Shown: positions 51,772 to 60,995, counted from the stretch's first letter. The stretch: 64,000 nt of DNA from Verrucomicrobiota bacterium (GCA_023386835.1 JAEWIY010000201.1:1-64000), one strand, 5' to 3'. Notes: a model not told the origin generated them from the letters alone. A program made the numbers and translations.

Positions 51772-52440
51772 ATGCGCCCCCTCGCCCGTCTCCTTGCGGC
51801 CCTGTTGACCCCTATGTGCGCGCTCGCCGTTGAGCCGGGCGACACGCTTGAACAGGTGCTGGAGGAAAAAGGCTCGCCGGCCGGTCGCATGGAAGCCGCC
51901 GGCGCGGTGGTTCTGCGGTACGAGACGGAGACGATCACGTTGCGCGACGGCAAAGTTGTGACCGTCAGGGCCGCCCCAGCCAAATCCGCGACGGCCATTA
52001 CTCCGGCGTTAACCGCCGCTCCGACACAGCGTCCGACCCCGCCCCGTCGTGCGCCAGCGCCGGCGGCGGCCTCTGTAGATTGGACGACCGACTATTCCGC
52101 GGCCTTGGCCGCTGCAAAATCCGGCGATCGGAAAGTCCTCCTCTATTTCACGGGATCCGACTGGTGCGGCTGGTGCAAGCGGCTCACGCGCGAGATTCTC
52201 GCCACGCCGGAGTTCGCCGCCTACGCCGCCGAAGAGCTGGTGTTGGTGAAACTCGATTTCCCGCGCGCGCTGCCGCAGCCGCCGGAGCTGGTGAAACAAA
52301 ACGAACAACTGGCCCGCCGGTATCGTATCCGCGGATACCCCACGGTGGTGATGCTCGATGCCAGCGGCCGTACCCTCGCCCGTCTCGGTTACCAGGAAGG
52401 TGGCCCGCAGCCGTTCATCGACCGGATCCGCGCGTTGTGA
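51772..52440 (+). CDS. Exported thioredoxin-like protein
   Basis: This 222-residue protein has a signal peptide (MRPLARLLAALLTPMCALA, cleavage near VEPG), a short N-terminal domain (about 20-70), a Pro/Ala-rich linker (about 75-100) and a thioredoxin fold (about 100-222). The active-site CxxC is in TGSDWCGWCKRL, and the cis-Pro loop is in IRGYPTVVMLD. It belongs to the DUF255/thioredoxin_7 or DsbD-gamma-like periplasmic group and likely reduces or isomerises disulfides in exported proteins. It may support the cytochrome c assembly genes, but it is far from them. The GTG/ATG choice at 51739 was rejected for the signal peptide. Confidence 0.83.
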   Translation: MRPLARLLAALLTPMCALAVEPGDTLEQVLEEKGSPAGRMEAAGAVVLRYETETITLRDGKVVTVRAAPAKSATAITPALTAAPTQRPTPPRRAPAPAAASVDWTTDYSAALAAAKSGDRKVLLYFTGSDWCGWCKRLTREILATPEFAAYAAEELVLVKLDFPRALPQPPELVKQNEQLARRYRIRGYPTVVMLDASGRTLARLGYQEGGPQPFIDRIRAL

Positions 52441-52578
52441 AGCGGCGCGGGGGCGCCCGGTGCGCTGCGGTTCAACGTCAGAACGCTCAGTCGTTGGCGA
52501 TTCGAGCGCGGACCCCTAGGCTGCACTCACCTCGGACTGCCTGTCCTCGCGGCCTTTTCCACCCGCGCTTTGTACCCC

Positions 52579-54108
52579 ATGATCACCCCGCTTCGCCTGG
52601 CCGCGTACGCAACCGTTCTTGTGCCTGCCGCGCTCATGGCCAATTCGCTTTCCCAACCGAAGGGCCTCTTCACTTTCGAAGCCGATGTCGGCCAGCCGGC
52701 GATCCGCGGCTCGGCCCGTTACGACGAGTTCACCCAGACCTATGCACTCACCGCCGGGGGCACGAACATGTGGCTCGAACGCGACGAATTCCACCTGCTC
52801 GCCCGTCCGCTCTCCGGGGACTTCATCCTGCGCACGCGGATCGAGTTTCTCGGGCCGGGTGTGGATCCGCATTGCAAGGGTGGTTTGATCATCCGGCCGG
52901 ACACGGACCCGAGCGCACCTTACGTCGACGCAGCTGCGCATGCCGGCGATGGGCTCACGTCCCTGCAGTTTCGTCGCACCGCCGGGGCCGCGACGGAACA
53001 GATCGTCCTCTCGATCACGCACGCGGATGTGCTGCAACTGGAACGGCGCGGCACCACCTATATCTTTTCGGCCGCGCGTTACGGTGAACCCTTCGTCAGC
53101 GCCGAGCTGCCTGACCTGCAATTGCCCGACGAGGTGCTCGCCGGTCTTTTCCTCTGCTCCCATCGCGCCGACGTTGAGGAGCGCGCGTTGTTCCGCGACG
53201 TGCGGATCGTGCGCCCGCCGAAGGCGGGTTACGTGCCCTATCGTGACTACATCGGGGCGCACCTCGAAGTGCTGAATGTTTTTACGGGCCGGCTCGAGTT
53301 GTTGCACACGTCGCCGGAGCAGTTTGAGGCACCCAACTGGACGCCTGACGGCGGCTCGTTGATCTACAACGTCAGCGGTCCCGGCCCGAACAAGGGGCGC
53401 CTTTTCCGGTTCGACCTCGCCACGCGCGAGATCAGCCCGATCGAAACCGGCTTCGCCAATCGCAACAACAACGACCACGTCCTTTCGTTCGACGGGCGCC
53501 TGCTCGGCATCAGCCATCACTCCGCCGACCACAATGGCCAATCGATGGTCTACACCCTGCCGGCCACGGGTGGCACCCCGGCGTTGATCACCCAACGCGC
53601 GCCGTCGTACCTGCACGGCTGGTCGCCGGACGCCCAGTGGCTCGTGTATACAGGCGGCCGCGACAACAAGTACGACATCTACAAAATTCCCGCCGCGGGT
53701 GGTGAAGAGGTGCGGCTGACCGACTCCCCCGGCCTCAGTGACGGCCCGGAGTTCGCGCCGGATGGGCAGACAATTTATTACAACTCCACCCGCTCGGGCC
53801 GCATGCAATTGTGGCGGATGAAACCAGACGGCTCCGACCAGGAGCAGGTCACCGACGACGAGTTCAACAACTGGTTTCCACACGTCTCACCCGACGGAAA
53901 ATGGATCGCGTTTCTGTCGTATCTGCCGGACGTGCCCGCCGCCGAGCATCCGTACTACCAGCAAGTCTACCTGCGATTGATGCCAGTCAGCGGAGGCCCG
54001 GCTCGAGTGATCGCCTACGTTTACGGCGGACAAGGCACGATCAACGTCCCGTCGTGGTCGCCTGACAGTCGCCGGATTGCGTTCGTGAGCAACACGCGGA
54101 TGGACTGA
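52579..54108 (+). CDS. Exported TolB-like beta-propeller protein with N-terminal laminin-like domain
   Basis: This 509-residue protein has a signal peptide (to about residue 22). An N-terminal beta-sandwich domain (about 30-205) resembles DUF1349/concanavalin-type modules (LSGDFILRTRIEFLG, GGLIIRPDT). PD40/TolB-type propeller blades (about 225-505) follow, with repeats such as FEAPNWTPDGGSLIYNVSG, LHGWSPDAQWLVYTGGRD, GPEFAPDGQTIYYNSTR, FPHVSPDGKWIAFLS and VPSWSPDSRRIAFVS. It is periplasmic or secreted and probably binds sugars or proteins. The start at 52579 is preferred over the TTG at 52570. Confidence 0.78.
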   Translation: MITPLRLAAYATVLVPAALMANSLSQPKGLFTFEADVGQPAIRGSARYDEFTQTYALTAGGTNMWLERDEFHLLARPLSGDFILRTRIEFLGPGVDPHCKGGLIIRPDTDPSAPYVDAAAHAGDGLTSLQFRRTAGAATEQIVLSITHADVLQLERRGTTYIFSAARYGEPFVSAELPDLQLPDEVLAGLFLCSHRADVEERALFRDVRIVRPPKAGYVPYRDYIGAHLEVLNVFTGRLELLHTSPEQFEAPNWTPDGGSLIYNVSGPGPNKGRLFRFDLATREISPIETGFANRNNNDHVLSFDGRLLGISHHSADHNGQSMVYTLPATGGTPALITQRAPSYLHGWSPDAQWLVYTGGRDNKYDIYKIPAAGGEEVRLTDSPGLSDGPEFAPDGQTIYYNSTRSGRMQLWRMKPDGSDQEQVTDDEFNNWFPHVSPDGKWIAFLSYLPDVPAAEHPYYQQVYLRLMPVSGGPARVIAYVYGGQGTINVPSWSPDSRRIAFVSNTRMD

Positions 54109-54194
54109 AGGTGTTCAGCGCCTCCGGTTTCGTCGCTGCGTCACCTCCGCAGTGCGAGAGGAAACCTGCGGGGCGCTGAAACGTCTTTGGTCCC

Positions 54195-55145
54195 GTGAAG
54201 TCCCTCTCCTCGGTCGCCGCTCTGTTCCTTGGCCTGGTTGCCATCGCCGCCTCCGGCGTGGCCTGGCATCAATACCGCCGGGCGGAGCAACTTGAACGCG
54301 ACCTGGCCGCCCGCCCAACCGTGACGGCCACGGTCGCACAAGCAGCGTCTCCCCAACCGGCGGTGGACCCCGCCGAGGAGGAAATTGATGAGCCCCGCGA
54401 GCAGGCCGCCCACGCCGGGGCGCCCGGTTCGGAGCAGAACCGTCGGCCCAACGAAGGCCCCCGCCCGGATCCCTCCGGACGCTTCAGTGCGCTAATGGAG
54501 AATCCGGAGTATCTTACCGCCTGGCAGGCGCAGCAGCGCGGCTTCATCGACAGCCAATACGCCGGCTTCTTCCGGCGGATGAACCTGAATTCCGCCCAGA
54601 TCGAGCGACTCAAGGATCTGCTCGTCGAGCGCGCCGCCTCGCGCATGGACGTGATGAACGCCGCGCGCCGTGAGGGTCTGACCGGGCGTGACTCCCGCGA
54701 TGACGTGCGGGCGCTGGTGCAGCAGGCGGAGAATGAGATCGCCCGGGATATCCAATCCGTCCTCGGCGAATCCGGCGCCGCGCAGTTGCAGCAGTACGAG
54801 CAAACCGCGCCCCAGCGTCATCTCGTGAATCAGGTGAGCGACCGGTTGAGCTACTCGGCCACGCCGCTGACCGCGGCGCAGCAGGACGCGCTGGTTTCCA
54901 TTTTGGCAGAAACTTCTCCCGGCCCACGCACGACGGGTCCATCGGGCCTTTCGCCGATCAATCGAGGTCCCGGAGGCTCGGTGATTTCCGACGCGGCCAT
55001 CGCCCGCGCCCAAGGCGTCTTGTCACCCTCGCAGGTCGAGGCGCTCCGCGAAATCCAGGCCCAGCAACGTGCCCAGCGCCAGATGAGCGAAATCATGCGC
55101 CGCGAGATGCGCAACCAACGCCCCAACCCCAACCCCGGCGGCTAA
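54195..55145 (+). CDS. Membrane-anchored hypothetical protein, 316 aa
   Basis: This protein starts at a GTG (54195). An N-terminal hydrophobic segment (about 4-24, SVAALFLGLVAIAASGVAW) anchors it, and a Pro/Glu/Ala-rich linker (about 40-95) leads to a helical domain (about 100-250) with heptad-like pattern (NSAQIERLKDLLVERAASRM, QQAENEIARDIQSVLGESG). The C-terminus is Gln/Arg/Asn-rich (LREIQAQQRAQRQMSEIMRR). It is periplasmic. No family was recognised. It follows the TolB-like gene by 86 bases. Confidence 0.68.
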   Translation: MKSLSSVAALFLGLVAIAASGVAWHQYRRAEQLERDLAARPTVTATVAQAASPQPAVDPAEEEIDEPREQAAHAGAPGSEQNRRPNEGPRPDPSGRFSALMENPEYLTAWQAQQRGFIDSQYAGFFRRMNLNSAQIERLKDLLVERAASRMDVMNAARREGLTGRDSRDDVRALVQQAENEIARDIQSVLGESGAAQLQQYEQTAPQRHLVNQVSDRLSYSATPLTAAQQDALVSILAETSPGPRTTGPSGLSPINRGPGGSVISDAAIARAQGVLSPSQVEALREIQAQQRAQRQMSEIMRREMRNQRPNPNPGG

Positions 55146-55333
55146 GGGCACGGCGGAACTTCGGAAACACCCCTTCGCCACGTTGGGCCGCGTATCCGCG
55201 CAGCGCGGTCCAACCCATAAAGTGCGCCGTTGCACAACTGCAGCGTTTACTTCGATCGGCGCCGCTTCAGCTTCCCGGCGTACTTACACCCGCGCGGGGC
55301 GCTAGCGCGGTGCCGCTTCAACTGTGAAGATCG

Positions 55334-57355
55334 ATGCTTTCGTTTTTTACCCGCAGCTGGAATGACTCGGATTGGCGTGTCCGCGAACGCGCCGCGCAGC
55401 GCCTGAAGGACCGCTCCAAACTCCTGCACCTGGCGTTAAGCGACATTGCCACGGAAGTCCGCCTCGCCGCCGTCAAGAGCCTGAGCGATGAAGAGGACCT
55501 CGCCCAGGTCGTGCGCAACGGCGCGTGCGAGAAAAGTCGCGGGCTGGCCCTCAGTCGCCTGACCTCGATTGACCGACTGCTACAGCTGGCCGCTCACACA
55601 GAGCTGGCGCCCGAGCTTCGTTGCCGCGCGATCCACGCGCTGCCACCCGATGTCCCGACGGACTCGCTCTATTCGGACAGCGACCCGGTCCCAGTGAAGG
55701 TCGCACTGACCGAGAGGATGCAGACGCAACCACTCCTGCAACGGATCGCCGCCGATGAGATCGACCGGCAGCTGCGCTGCGTCGCGATCGGGCGACTCGA
55801 AAATGAGGCGGCGTGCTTTGCGTTGTTGGAAAGGGAAGCCGATGCAACCGTTCGCACCGCCCTGCACCAGCGTCTTCGCTCGCCCGATCTTCTCCGGGAA
55901 GCGCTACTTGACGAGGATGATCCGGGTGCACGGATCGCCCTGATCGAGCGGATCCATGAGGAGGATTGCCTGCGGCAGATCATCGCGACGGACCCGGATC
56001 TCGGGGCGCGCAAAACCGCCATCCGGCAGCTCAAAGATTCCGCCCCCTTGGTCGAGCTCGCCTCGACTCTGCTCGAGCCCGACCTCGCGCTCGAAGCGCT
56101 GTCCCGTCTGAGCAGCGATGAGCATCGCGCGATCGTCGCCCGCCAATCACCGGACGAGTCCGTCCGCTGGGAAGCGCTGCGAACCATCAGGCAGCCGGAC
56201 GCCCTGCGTGCGCTCGTGGATTCACCGGCTGCCCCCGAGATCCGATGGCTCGCTGCCCGCCGTCTCGGCGAACTTTGCGTGGCAGAACTGCCGCGGATTT
56301 CGAGCGCCCGAATGCTGCGCAAGGCGGTGGAAGTCGAAACCGACCCGGTCGTGGCGCGCTGGATGATCGCCCACCTGAACGATTCACTCGCCCTCGAAGC
56401 GCTTGCGCAGTCGTCGGAGTCTCATCTCTCCAGTCCCGCGGCCCAGCGACTGCGCGAGCAGATCGGTCCCTTCGGCGTACGTTTCGCCGCGATTCCGAAT
56501 CGCCCGTATGAGCTGTCGTCGTTTGTGATCACGGTTCGCCAGCTGAAGTCGGCTCTCCCCCGCTTGCGGTTGGCAGACACAGACGAGGACCTGCCGGCGA
56601 CGGGCATCACGCCCGAAATCGCGCGGGAATTCTGCACCCGGATGTCGGACGAAGGGGGCATCACCTACCGGCTGCCTTCGTTCGATGAATGGTTCCACGC
56701 CTGCATGGCCGACGACGAAGCATGGTTTGAGCGTCGTGGCAGCGATCAGCCCGAGAATGGTATCTTGGAATCGGAGACGGTGGCGATCCGCCGCCAGGGG
56801 CCGCGTCGCCTGCAACAGGCGTGGCCCAACCCGTGGGGTTTGTTGGACATGTTGGGCAACGTGGCGTGCTGGATCGACGGGACAACCGAGTTCCTGATCA
56901 ACCAGCCTTCAGTGCGGCAGGACCCGCTGGCTGCGGGAGACGACTGGTCCGACCCGCAGGCCTTCGCGGTCGCGGCCGGTTTGCACTGGGGCGATCAACG
57001 CATCCGCCGCGGACGCCTCGAGCGACTCGTGCGTCGCTCATTCGTGAATACAGATGCCGCCCAAAAAGTAGGCTTTCGGGTGTTGCGGGAAACCCCGCTC
57101 TCCCAGCAGAAGCGTCTCGAGTATGTGCTGACGTTGGCCCCGGAAACGGCAGCCGGCATCACGGCCGCGGACGTCAGCGAGCGTTTGCACGGGCGCATTC
57201 TGGGCGGCCGGACGCAGGCGCGGAACTGGTACCAAGTGGCGCCCGTCGTGATCGCCCGCTCGACGAAGTATGAAGAAGTGCACCGCCTGAAAATGCTCGT
57301 GGAGGGCTCCGGCGGCCGCACCCGCCTGACCGTCCAGCCGGCGACTCCCCGTTAG
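55334..57355 (+). CDS. HEAT-repeat protein with FGE/SUMF1-like domain
   Basis: This 673-residue cytosolic protein has HEAT-like helical repeats (about 1-375, e.g. DWRVRERAAQRLKDRSKLLH), then a formylglycine-generating-enzyme/SUMF1-like domain (about 395-585, RLPSFDEWFHACMADDEAW, PWGLLDMLGNVACWIDG, KVGFRVLRE). A small C-terminal domain (about 595-668) follows, with YEEVHRLKMLVEGSGGRTRL, reminiscent of the L7/L12-type C-terminal fold. The active-site Cys pair of true FGE and the usual GGSF motif are not seen, so it is probably a ligand-binding, non-enzymatic version. It is convergent with the ExbB/ExbD-like operon, with 6 bases between the stops. Confidence 0.75.
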   Translation: MLSFFTRSWNDSDWRVRERAAQRLKDRSKLLHLALSDIATEVRLAAVKSLSDEEDLAQVVRNGACEKSRGLALSRLTSIDRLLQLAAHTELAPELRCRAIHALPPDVPTDSLYSDSDPVPVKVALTERMQTQPLLQRIAADEIDRQLRCVAIGRLENEAACFALLEREADATVRTALHQRLRSPDLLREALLDEDDPGARIALIERIHEEDCLRQIIATDPDLGARKTAIRQLKDSAPLVELASTLLEPDLALEALSRLSSDEHRAIVARQSPDESVRWEALRTIRQPDALRALVDSPAAPEIRWLAARRLGELCVAELPRISSARMLRKAVEVETDPVVARWMIAHLNDSLALEALAQSSESHLSSPAAQRLREQIGPFGVRFAAIPNRPYELSSFVITVRQLKSALPRLRLADTDEDLPATGITPEIAREFCTRMSDEGGITYRLPSFDEWFHACMADDEAWFERRGSDQPENGILESETVAIRRQGPRRLQQAWPNPWGLLDMLGNVACWIDGTTEFLINQPSVRQDPLAAGDDWSDPQAFAVAAGLHWGDQRIRRGRLERLVRRSFVNTDAAQKVGFRVLRETPLSQQKRLEYVLTLAPETAAGITAADVSERLHGRILGGRTQARNWYQVAPVVIARSTKYEEVHRLKMLVEGSGGRTRLTVQPATPR

Positions 57356-57361
57356 CACGGG

Positions 57362-58198
57362 TCAGGCATCCGGAATCGCGCCGGCAGCAAACTCAATGTA
57401 GTCGTGCGCGGCGAGCGGTTGCCACGTACTCGCGATACCCGCGTCGCTGAGGGTCCGTAGCAACCGGCGCGCGTTCGAAAAGTCGGATCCACGCACCAGC
57501 AGCCTGACCTCCCATCCCGCCTCTCCGAGGAGCTTCGTCCACGGCTGCAGTGCCGACGCCGCCTCCGGGAGATTCCAGCCCTTGCCCGGCCGTGGGTACG
57601 CCCGCAATCGCCGACCTTCGTCGTAGACCGCCCAGCCCACCTCATCGGTGTTGCGCAGGACCTTTTCATCACGAACGAGGTAAAGCGGCTGAACCCGGCC
57701 CTCACTGACGAAGAGGTAGAATGGCCGACGGCTTGCCGTCGAGACGGTGACAGGCAGCGGCGCGGCGCCACACGTCTGCACGTAAGATTCGATCGCTTGA
57801 TCGGTACGTTCCCGCTGAACCTCCACCTCTCGCAGCGCGGCCTCCTCGAGCACCGACAATTCGACCTGCCGTATTTTCTGTCGAACGACATCCCGTCGCA
57901 GCGCCGCTTCGACCGCGTCCGTTTCGCCTGAGTCATCCGTGACCCTCTCCGGGAGCACGGCTGCGCCGGCCGGCAACGTTGCGGCGCGCACGTCCAACCG
58001 CTGCTGCCGTTCGCCCGCGACGTCCAGTTGTACATCAAGGAGCCGTGCTCGCAATTCCGGCCGGACCTCGACGCCCGCCAATCCGTCCGTGGTCACGAGC
58101 GCACGTACCGCAAAGAAAAGCGCGGTGAGCATGACGATGCCCAACGTGCCCGTGATGACGTCCGCAAAAACATCCAAACCGTCGTTCGGCTCGTTCAT
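57362..58198 (-). CDS. ExbD/MotB-like single-pass membrane protein, second B subunit
   Basis: This 278-residue protein has one N-terminal membrane helix (about 9-32) that carries an acidic residue at the start (D13 in LDVFADVITGTLGIV), the position of the proton-path Asp in MotB and ExbD. A helical, charged stretch (about 100-140) and an unrecognised C-terminal periplasmic domain follow (ASRRPFYLFVSEGRVQPLYL, then GWEVRLLVRGSDFSNARRLL). It has no OmpA-like peptidoglycan-binding domain. Its ATG overlaps the stop of the other ExbD-like gene by 4 bases. It is the last gene of the three-gene operon. Confidence 0.7.
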   Translation of the reverse strand: MNEPNDGLDVFADVITGTLGIVMLTALFFAVRALVTTDGLAGVEVRPELRARLLDVQLDVAGERQQRLDVRAATLPAGAAVLPERVTDDSGETDAVEAALRRDVVRQKIRQVELSVLEEAALREVEVQRERTDQAIESYVQTCGAAPLPVTVSTASRRPFYLFVSEGRVQPLYLVRDEKVLRNTDEVGWAVYDEGRRLRAYPRPGKGWNLPEAASALQPWTKLLGEAGWEVRLLVRGSDFSNARRLLRTLSDAGIASTWQPLAAHDYIEFAAGAIPDA

Positions 58199-58968
58199 CG
58201 TCCGCTCTCCAATAACGCCCGCGCGCGTTCCACCGAGTAGCGCTGAACGAGCTGCGTTTCATCCACCGGTTCGAGGGAAAACGCGAATCCACGACCCTCG
58301 AGCTGACGCGCCAAGGCCGCATACAACGACGCCGCTGAAGGCCGCAGCAGAACGGCCAGGTATTCGCGTTCTGGATCACTCCGGGCCAGCAGATCCTGCC
58401 ACAGATCCGCCGTCGCTCCAGGGCCAGGCTGCCATCTGGTGAGTTCACCGCGGGCATTTTCGACCGTCACCTCCTGGGCGGAGACAACGATCAACACCAG
58501 TTCCCGTTGGGCTTCGCGGGCGGGTGCGCGAACCAGCGCCTCTCGCGCTGCCGCTTGGGCTGCGACGATGGCCTCGTTCACGACCTGCCCGCGAGCCGCT
58601 TCCGACTGAAGTTCCCGGACTGCTTGGGCCGCGCGCTGCTCCATTTCCCCAGTGGTGCGGCGTGTATCGACGGAAACGCTCTCGGCGGTGCGATTCTGCT
58701 CGCGCCAGGTCACCCAAGCCGACTCCACCGTGTCATCGGGCACCGCCGCTGGAAGTTCGGCCTTCATCTCCAGTTTCGCGATACGTTCGATCTGCTGCGC
58801 CAACTCCTGTGGCGCCGCCCGGTCTTGCTCGCTGGTGAACCGTTGGACCTTCGTCGAAAGAGCAAACCAGATCGTGGCGAACAGCAGAACCGCGGTGACC
58901 GAAAAGATGATGTCCTGAAACGCGAACAGGCTGAAGGCCGTGTTGGCGTCGCGGAGTGACCGGCGCAT
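58195..58968 (-). CDS. ExbD/MotB-like single-pass membrane protein, first B subunit
   Basis: This 257-residue protein has an N-terminal membrane helix (about 12-36) with an acidic residue at its start (D19 in SLFAFQDIIFSVTAVLLF), as in MotB/ExbD-type proton-path helices. A long charged helical region (about 40-150) and a C-terminal domain (about 155-250, QRELVLIVVSAQEVTVENA, YLAVLLRPSAASLYAALARQ) follow. It is a second, clearly different ExbD-like subunit; the two share the membrane Asp layout but not their periplasmic parts. It lies between the ExbB-like gene and the 278-residue gene. Confidence 0.7.
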   Translation of the reverse strand: MRRSLRDANTAFSLFAFQDIIFSVTAVLLFATIWFALSTKVQRFTSEQDRAAPQELAQQIERIAKLEMKAELPAAVPDDTVESAWVTWREQNRTAESVSVDTRRTTGEMEQRAAQAVRELQSEAARGQVVNEAIVAAQAAAREALVRAPAREAQRELVLIVVSAQEVTVENARGELTRWQPGPGATADLWQDLLARSDPEREYLAVLLRPSAASLYAALARQLEGRGFAFSLEPVDETQLVQRYSVERARALLESGR

Positions 58969-58972
58969 CGCG

Positions 58973-59827
58973 TTACTTCAGCCGCAGCCGGGCAATGACG
59001 TGGCGCTGGCAATAGTCGCTGCAGTCATCGAGGAAGCGCGCCTCCCGTCGCCGGAGGACGGTCATGACGAGTTGCAACAGCACCGCGGCCACCAAACCGA
59101 GCAGCGTGGTATCGAACGCCGTGGCAAGGCCGGAGACCACAACGGTCAGCGAGTCCTGCACCGCCTGAAAGTCCCCGCTGGTGGCGAGCGTTCCACCGAA
59201 GCCTTGGATCGCCTGAGACAGGCCCAGAACCGTTCCGATGAAACCAAGAATCGGAATGGCCCAGATGAACCCCTGAACGAGTTGGTAACTGGTCGCGATC
59301 TGCTGCTCGTCCGCTTCGGCCTGCGACTTGAGCATGCTGACCATCTCGCTCACCAGCCCGAGATTCTGCAGGCTCGAGAGCGCAAGGGTGAGCCGGTTCA
59401 GCAGAATAAAATGTGCCGGGCTGTCGACCAGGCGTTCGATGCGCTCCAACGCCATCGCGGCCGTCTGATGCGTGAGCACGAAGTCGGAGTTCTGCGGTAA
59501 AACGGCGAGCGAGAGCGCCCGCTTCTGTAACTCGAGCTTGCGCTGCTTGATCAGGAGGATGACGGCAGACCAAAGCGTCAGGAACACAATAAAGGGCGGC
59601 ACCACCCCGCGCGCGACGAACAACCCGCTGATCCACTCCAATGCCGGCACCCGCGATGCAACCAACGCCAGACCGAGAACCACGATCGTCCCCACCACAG
59701 CGATCGTGCCACTCAACCAGGAGCTGACATCGGTATTCCGGCCGGGTCTCGTCCAGAAACGCGCTTCCGGATCAGCACGAAACCAGGAAAGGACGGGGGC
59801 AGCGCCGGGCGATGCAGCTGGAGGCAT
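58973..59827 (-). CDS. ExbB/TolQ/MotA-like proton channel protein
   Basis: This 284-residue membrane protein has three to four helices. Residues 191-207 (IPILGFIGTVLGLSQAI) and 236-249 (TAFDTTLLGLVAAV) are the paired signatures of the MotA/TolQ/ExbB family, which forms the pentameric channel ring of proton-driven stator units. The start at 59827 is chosen because the longer frame to 59959 is Arg/Pro-rich. The two following genes encode single-pass partners, giving an A-B1-B2 operon. No tonB, tolR-pal or flagellar gene lies nearby, so this is a stator-type complex of unknown target. Confidence 0.83.
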   Translation of the reverse strand: MPPAASPGAAPVLSWFRADPEARFWTRPGRNTDVSSWLSGTIAVVGTIVVLGLALVASRVPALEWISGLFVARGVVPPFIVFLTLWSAVILLIKQRKLELQKRALSLAVLPQNSDFVLTHQTAAMALERIERLVDSPAHFILLNRLTLALSSLQNLGLVSEMVSMLKSQAEADEQQIATSYQLVQGFIWAIPILGFIGTVLGLSQAIQGFGGTLATSGDFQAVQDSLTVVVSGLATAFDTTLLGLVAAVLLQLVMTVLRRREARFLDDCSDYCQRHVIARLRLK

Positions 59828-59986
59828 GATTCTTTCACCCGCACCACTGGCAGGTTGTCGAGCCGGTTCACCGGGGCGTGGACAATGCGCGCCCAGTTTC
59901 CGGCGTTTTCTGCGCAGAGAATACCCTTGCGGGATGTTTTGACCGGGGGGTACGTTCAACGACTGGTTAGCTCATCCTCTGCACCC

Positions 59987-60940
59987 ATGATCGTCACGAC
60001 CGCGCAGCTGTTCAAACACGCCTACGGCAAGTACGCCCTCGGCGCCTACAACATCAACAACGCCGAACAGGCGATGGGCCTCTTCAAGGGCTGCATCCAG
60101 TCGAAGGCGCCGTTCATCATCCAGATTTCCAAGGGTGCACGGAAGTACACCGACAAGCGGATGCTCGAGGCCATCATCCGCGCCGCCGGCGAGATCTTCC
60201 CGGAAGCCATTTTTGCGGTGCACCTCGACCATGGTGACGAGGAAACCTGTTACGATTGCATCGACTCCGGTTTCTTCAGCTCGGTCATGATCGATGCGTC
60301 CCACGATCCGTTCGACAAGAACGTCGAGATCACCAAGCGCGTCGTGGAACGTGCGCATGCCAAGGGCATCTCCGTCGAAGCCGAGCTGGGCATGCTCGGT
60401 GGCGTCGAGGAGGACATCAAGGTCGAGGACGGCCACGCCACCCTGACCAACCCGGCGGAGGCCGAAGAGTTCGTCAAACTGACCGGCTGCGACTCCCTCG
60501 CCTGCGCGATCGGCACGAGCCACGGCGCCTTCAAGTTCAAGGGCAAGCAGTCGCTGCACTTCGAGGTCCTCGACGACATCAAGAAGCGCCTGCCCGGCTT
60601 CCCGCTCGTCATGCACGGCTCCTCCTCCGTACCGAAGGAAGAAGTCGATCGCATCAACAAGGCCGGCGGCCAGATCAAGGATTCCGCGGGCGTCGACGTG
60701 AATGAATACCTGCCGGCGGCAAAGCGCGGCGTCACCAAGATCAACATTGATACCGACGGCCGCCTCGTCTGGACCCGCGTGCACCGTGAGTTCTTCCGCG
60801 ACAAGCCCGCCGAGTTCGACTTCCGCCCGCCAGGCAAGATCTTCATCGACGAGTACGCGAAGTTCATCGCGAGCCGTAACGAGCTCCTCGGCTCGGCCGG
60901 CCAGCTCGAAGATCTGCGCGCCTCACTGCAGAAGAGCTAA
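59987..60940 (+). CDS. fba: Class II fructose-bisphosphate aldolase
   Basis: This 317-residue zinc aldolase cleaves fructose-1,6-bisphosphate in glycolysis and gluconeogenesis. It starts at the ATG at 59987 (MIVTTAQLFKHAYGKYALGA) with the family's N-A-x-N-x-N-N stretch (GAYNINNAEQAM). The catalytic Asp and a metal His are D81-H82 in AVHLDHGDEE. Other motifs are EAELGMLGGVEEDIKVEDG, AIGTSHGAFKFKG, LVMHGSSSVPKEEVD and KINIDTDGRL. The upstream frame to 59855 is not used. A strong terminator follows 23 bases after the stop. Confidence 0.94.
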   Translation: MIVTTAQLFKHAYGKYALGAYNINNAEQAMGLFKGCIQSKAPFIIQISKGARKYTDKRMLEAIIRAAGEIFPEAIFAVHLDHGDEETCYDCIDSGFFSSVMIDASHDPFDKNVEITKRVVERAHAKGISVEAELGMLGGVEEDIKVEDGHATLTNPAEAEEFVKLTGCDSLACAIGTSHGAFKFKGKQSLHFEVLDDIKKRLPGFPLVMHGSSSVPKEEVDRINKAGGQIKDSAGVDVNEYLPAAKRGVTKINIDTDGRLVWTRVHREFFRDKPAEFDFRPPGKIFIDEYAKFIASRNELLGSAGQLEDLRASLQKS

Positions 60941-60963
60941 CCCCACTATCGTTTTGTTCGACG

Positions 60964-60995
60964 CACCTGCGGCCATCGCCGCAGGTGTTTTTTTT
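60964..60995 (+). terminator. Rho-independent terminator of fba
   Basis: A perfect 10-base stem (arms 60964-60973 and 60978-60987, CACCTGCGGC / GCCGCAGGTG) with a 4-base loop is followed by eight T residues (60988-60995). It lies 23 bases after the fba stop codon. Confidence 0.95.

Noticed and set aside
52516..53883. 455-residue minus-strand open frame antisense to the TolB-like gene
   Set aside because: The plus strand has a signal peptide and propeller repeats; the antisense frame has no family features.
57362..59827. Zorya defence system (ZorA/ZorB)
   Set aside because: The A protein lacks the long cytosolic coiled tail, neither B protein has an OmpA-like domain, and no ZorC/ZorD/ZorE gene is present.
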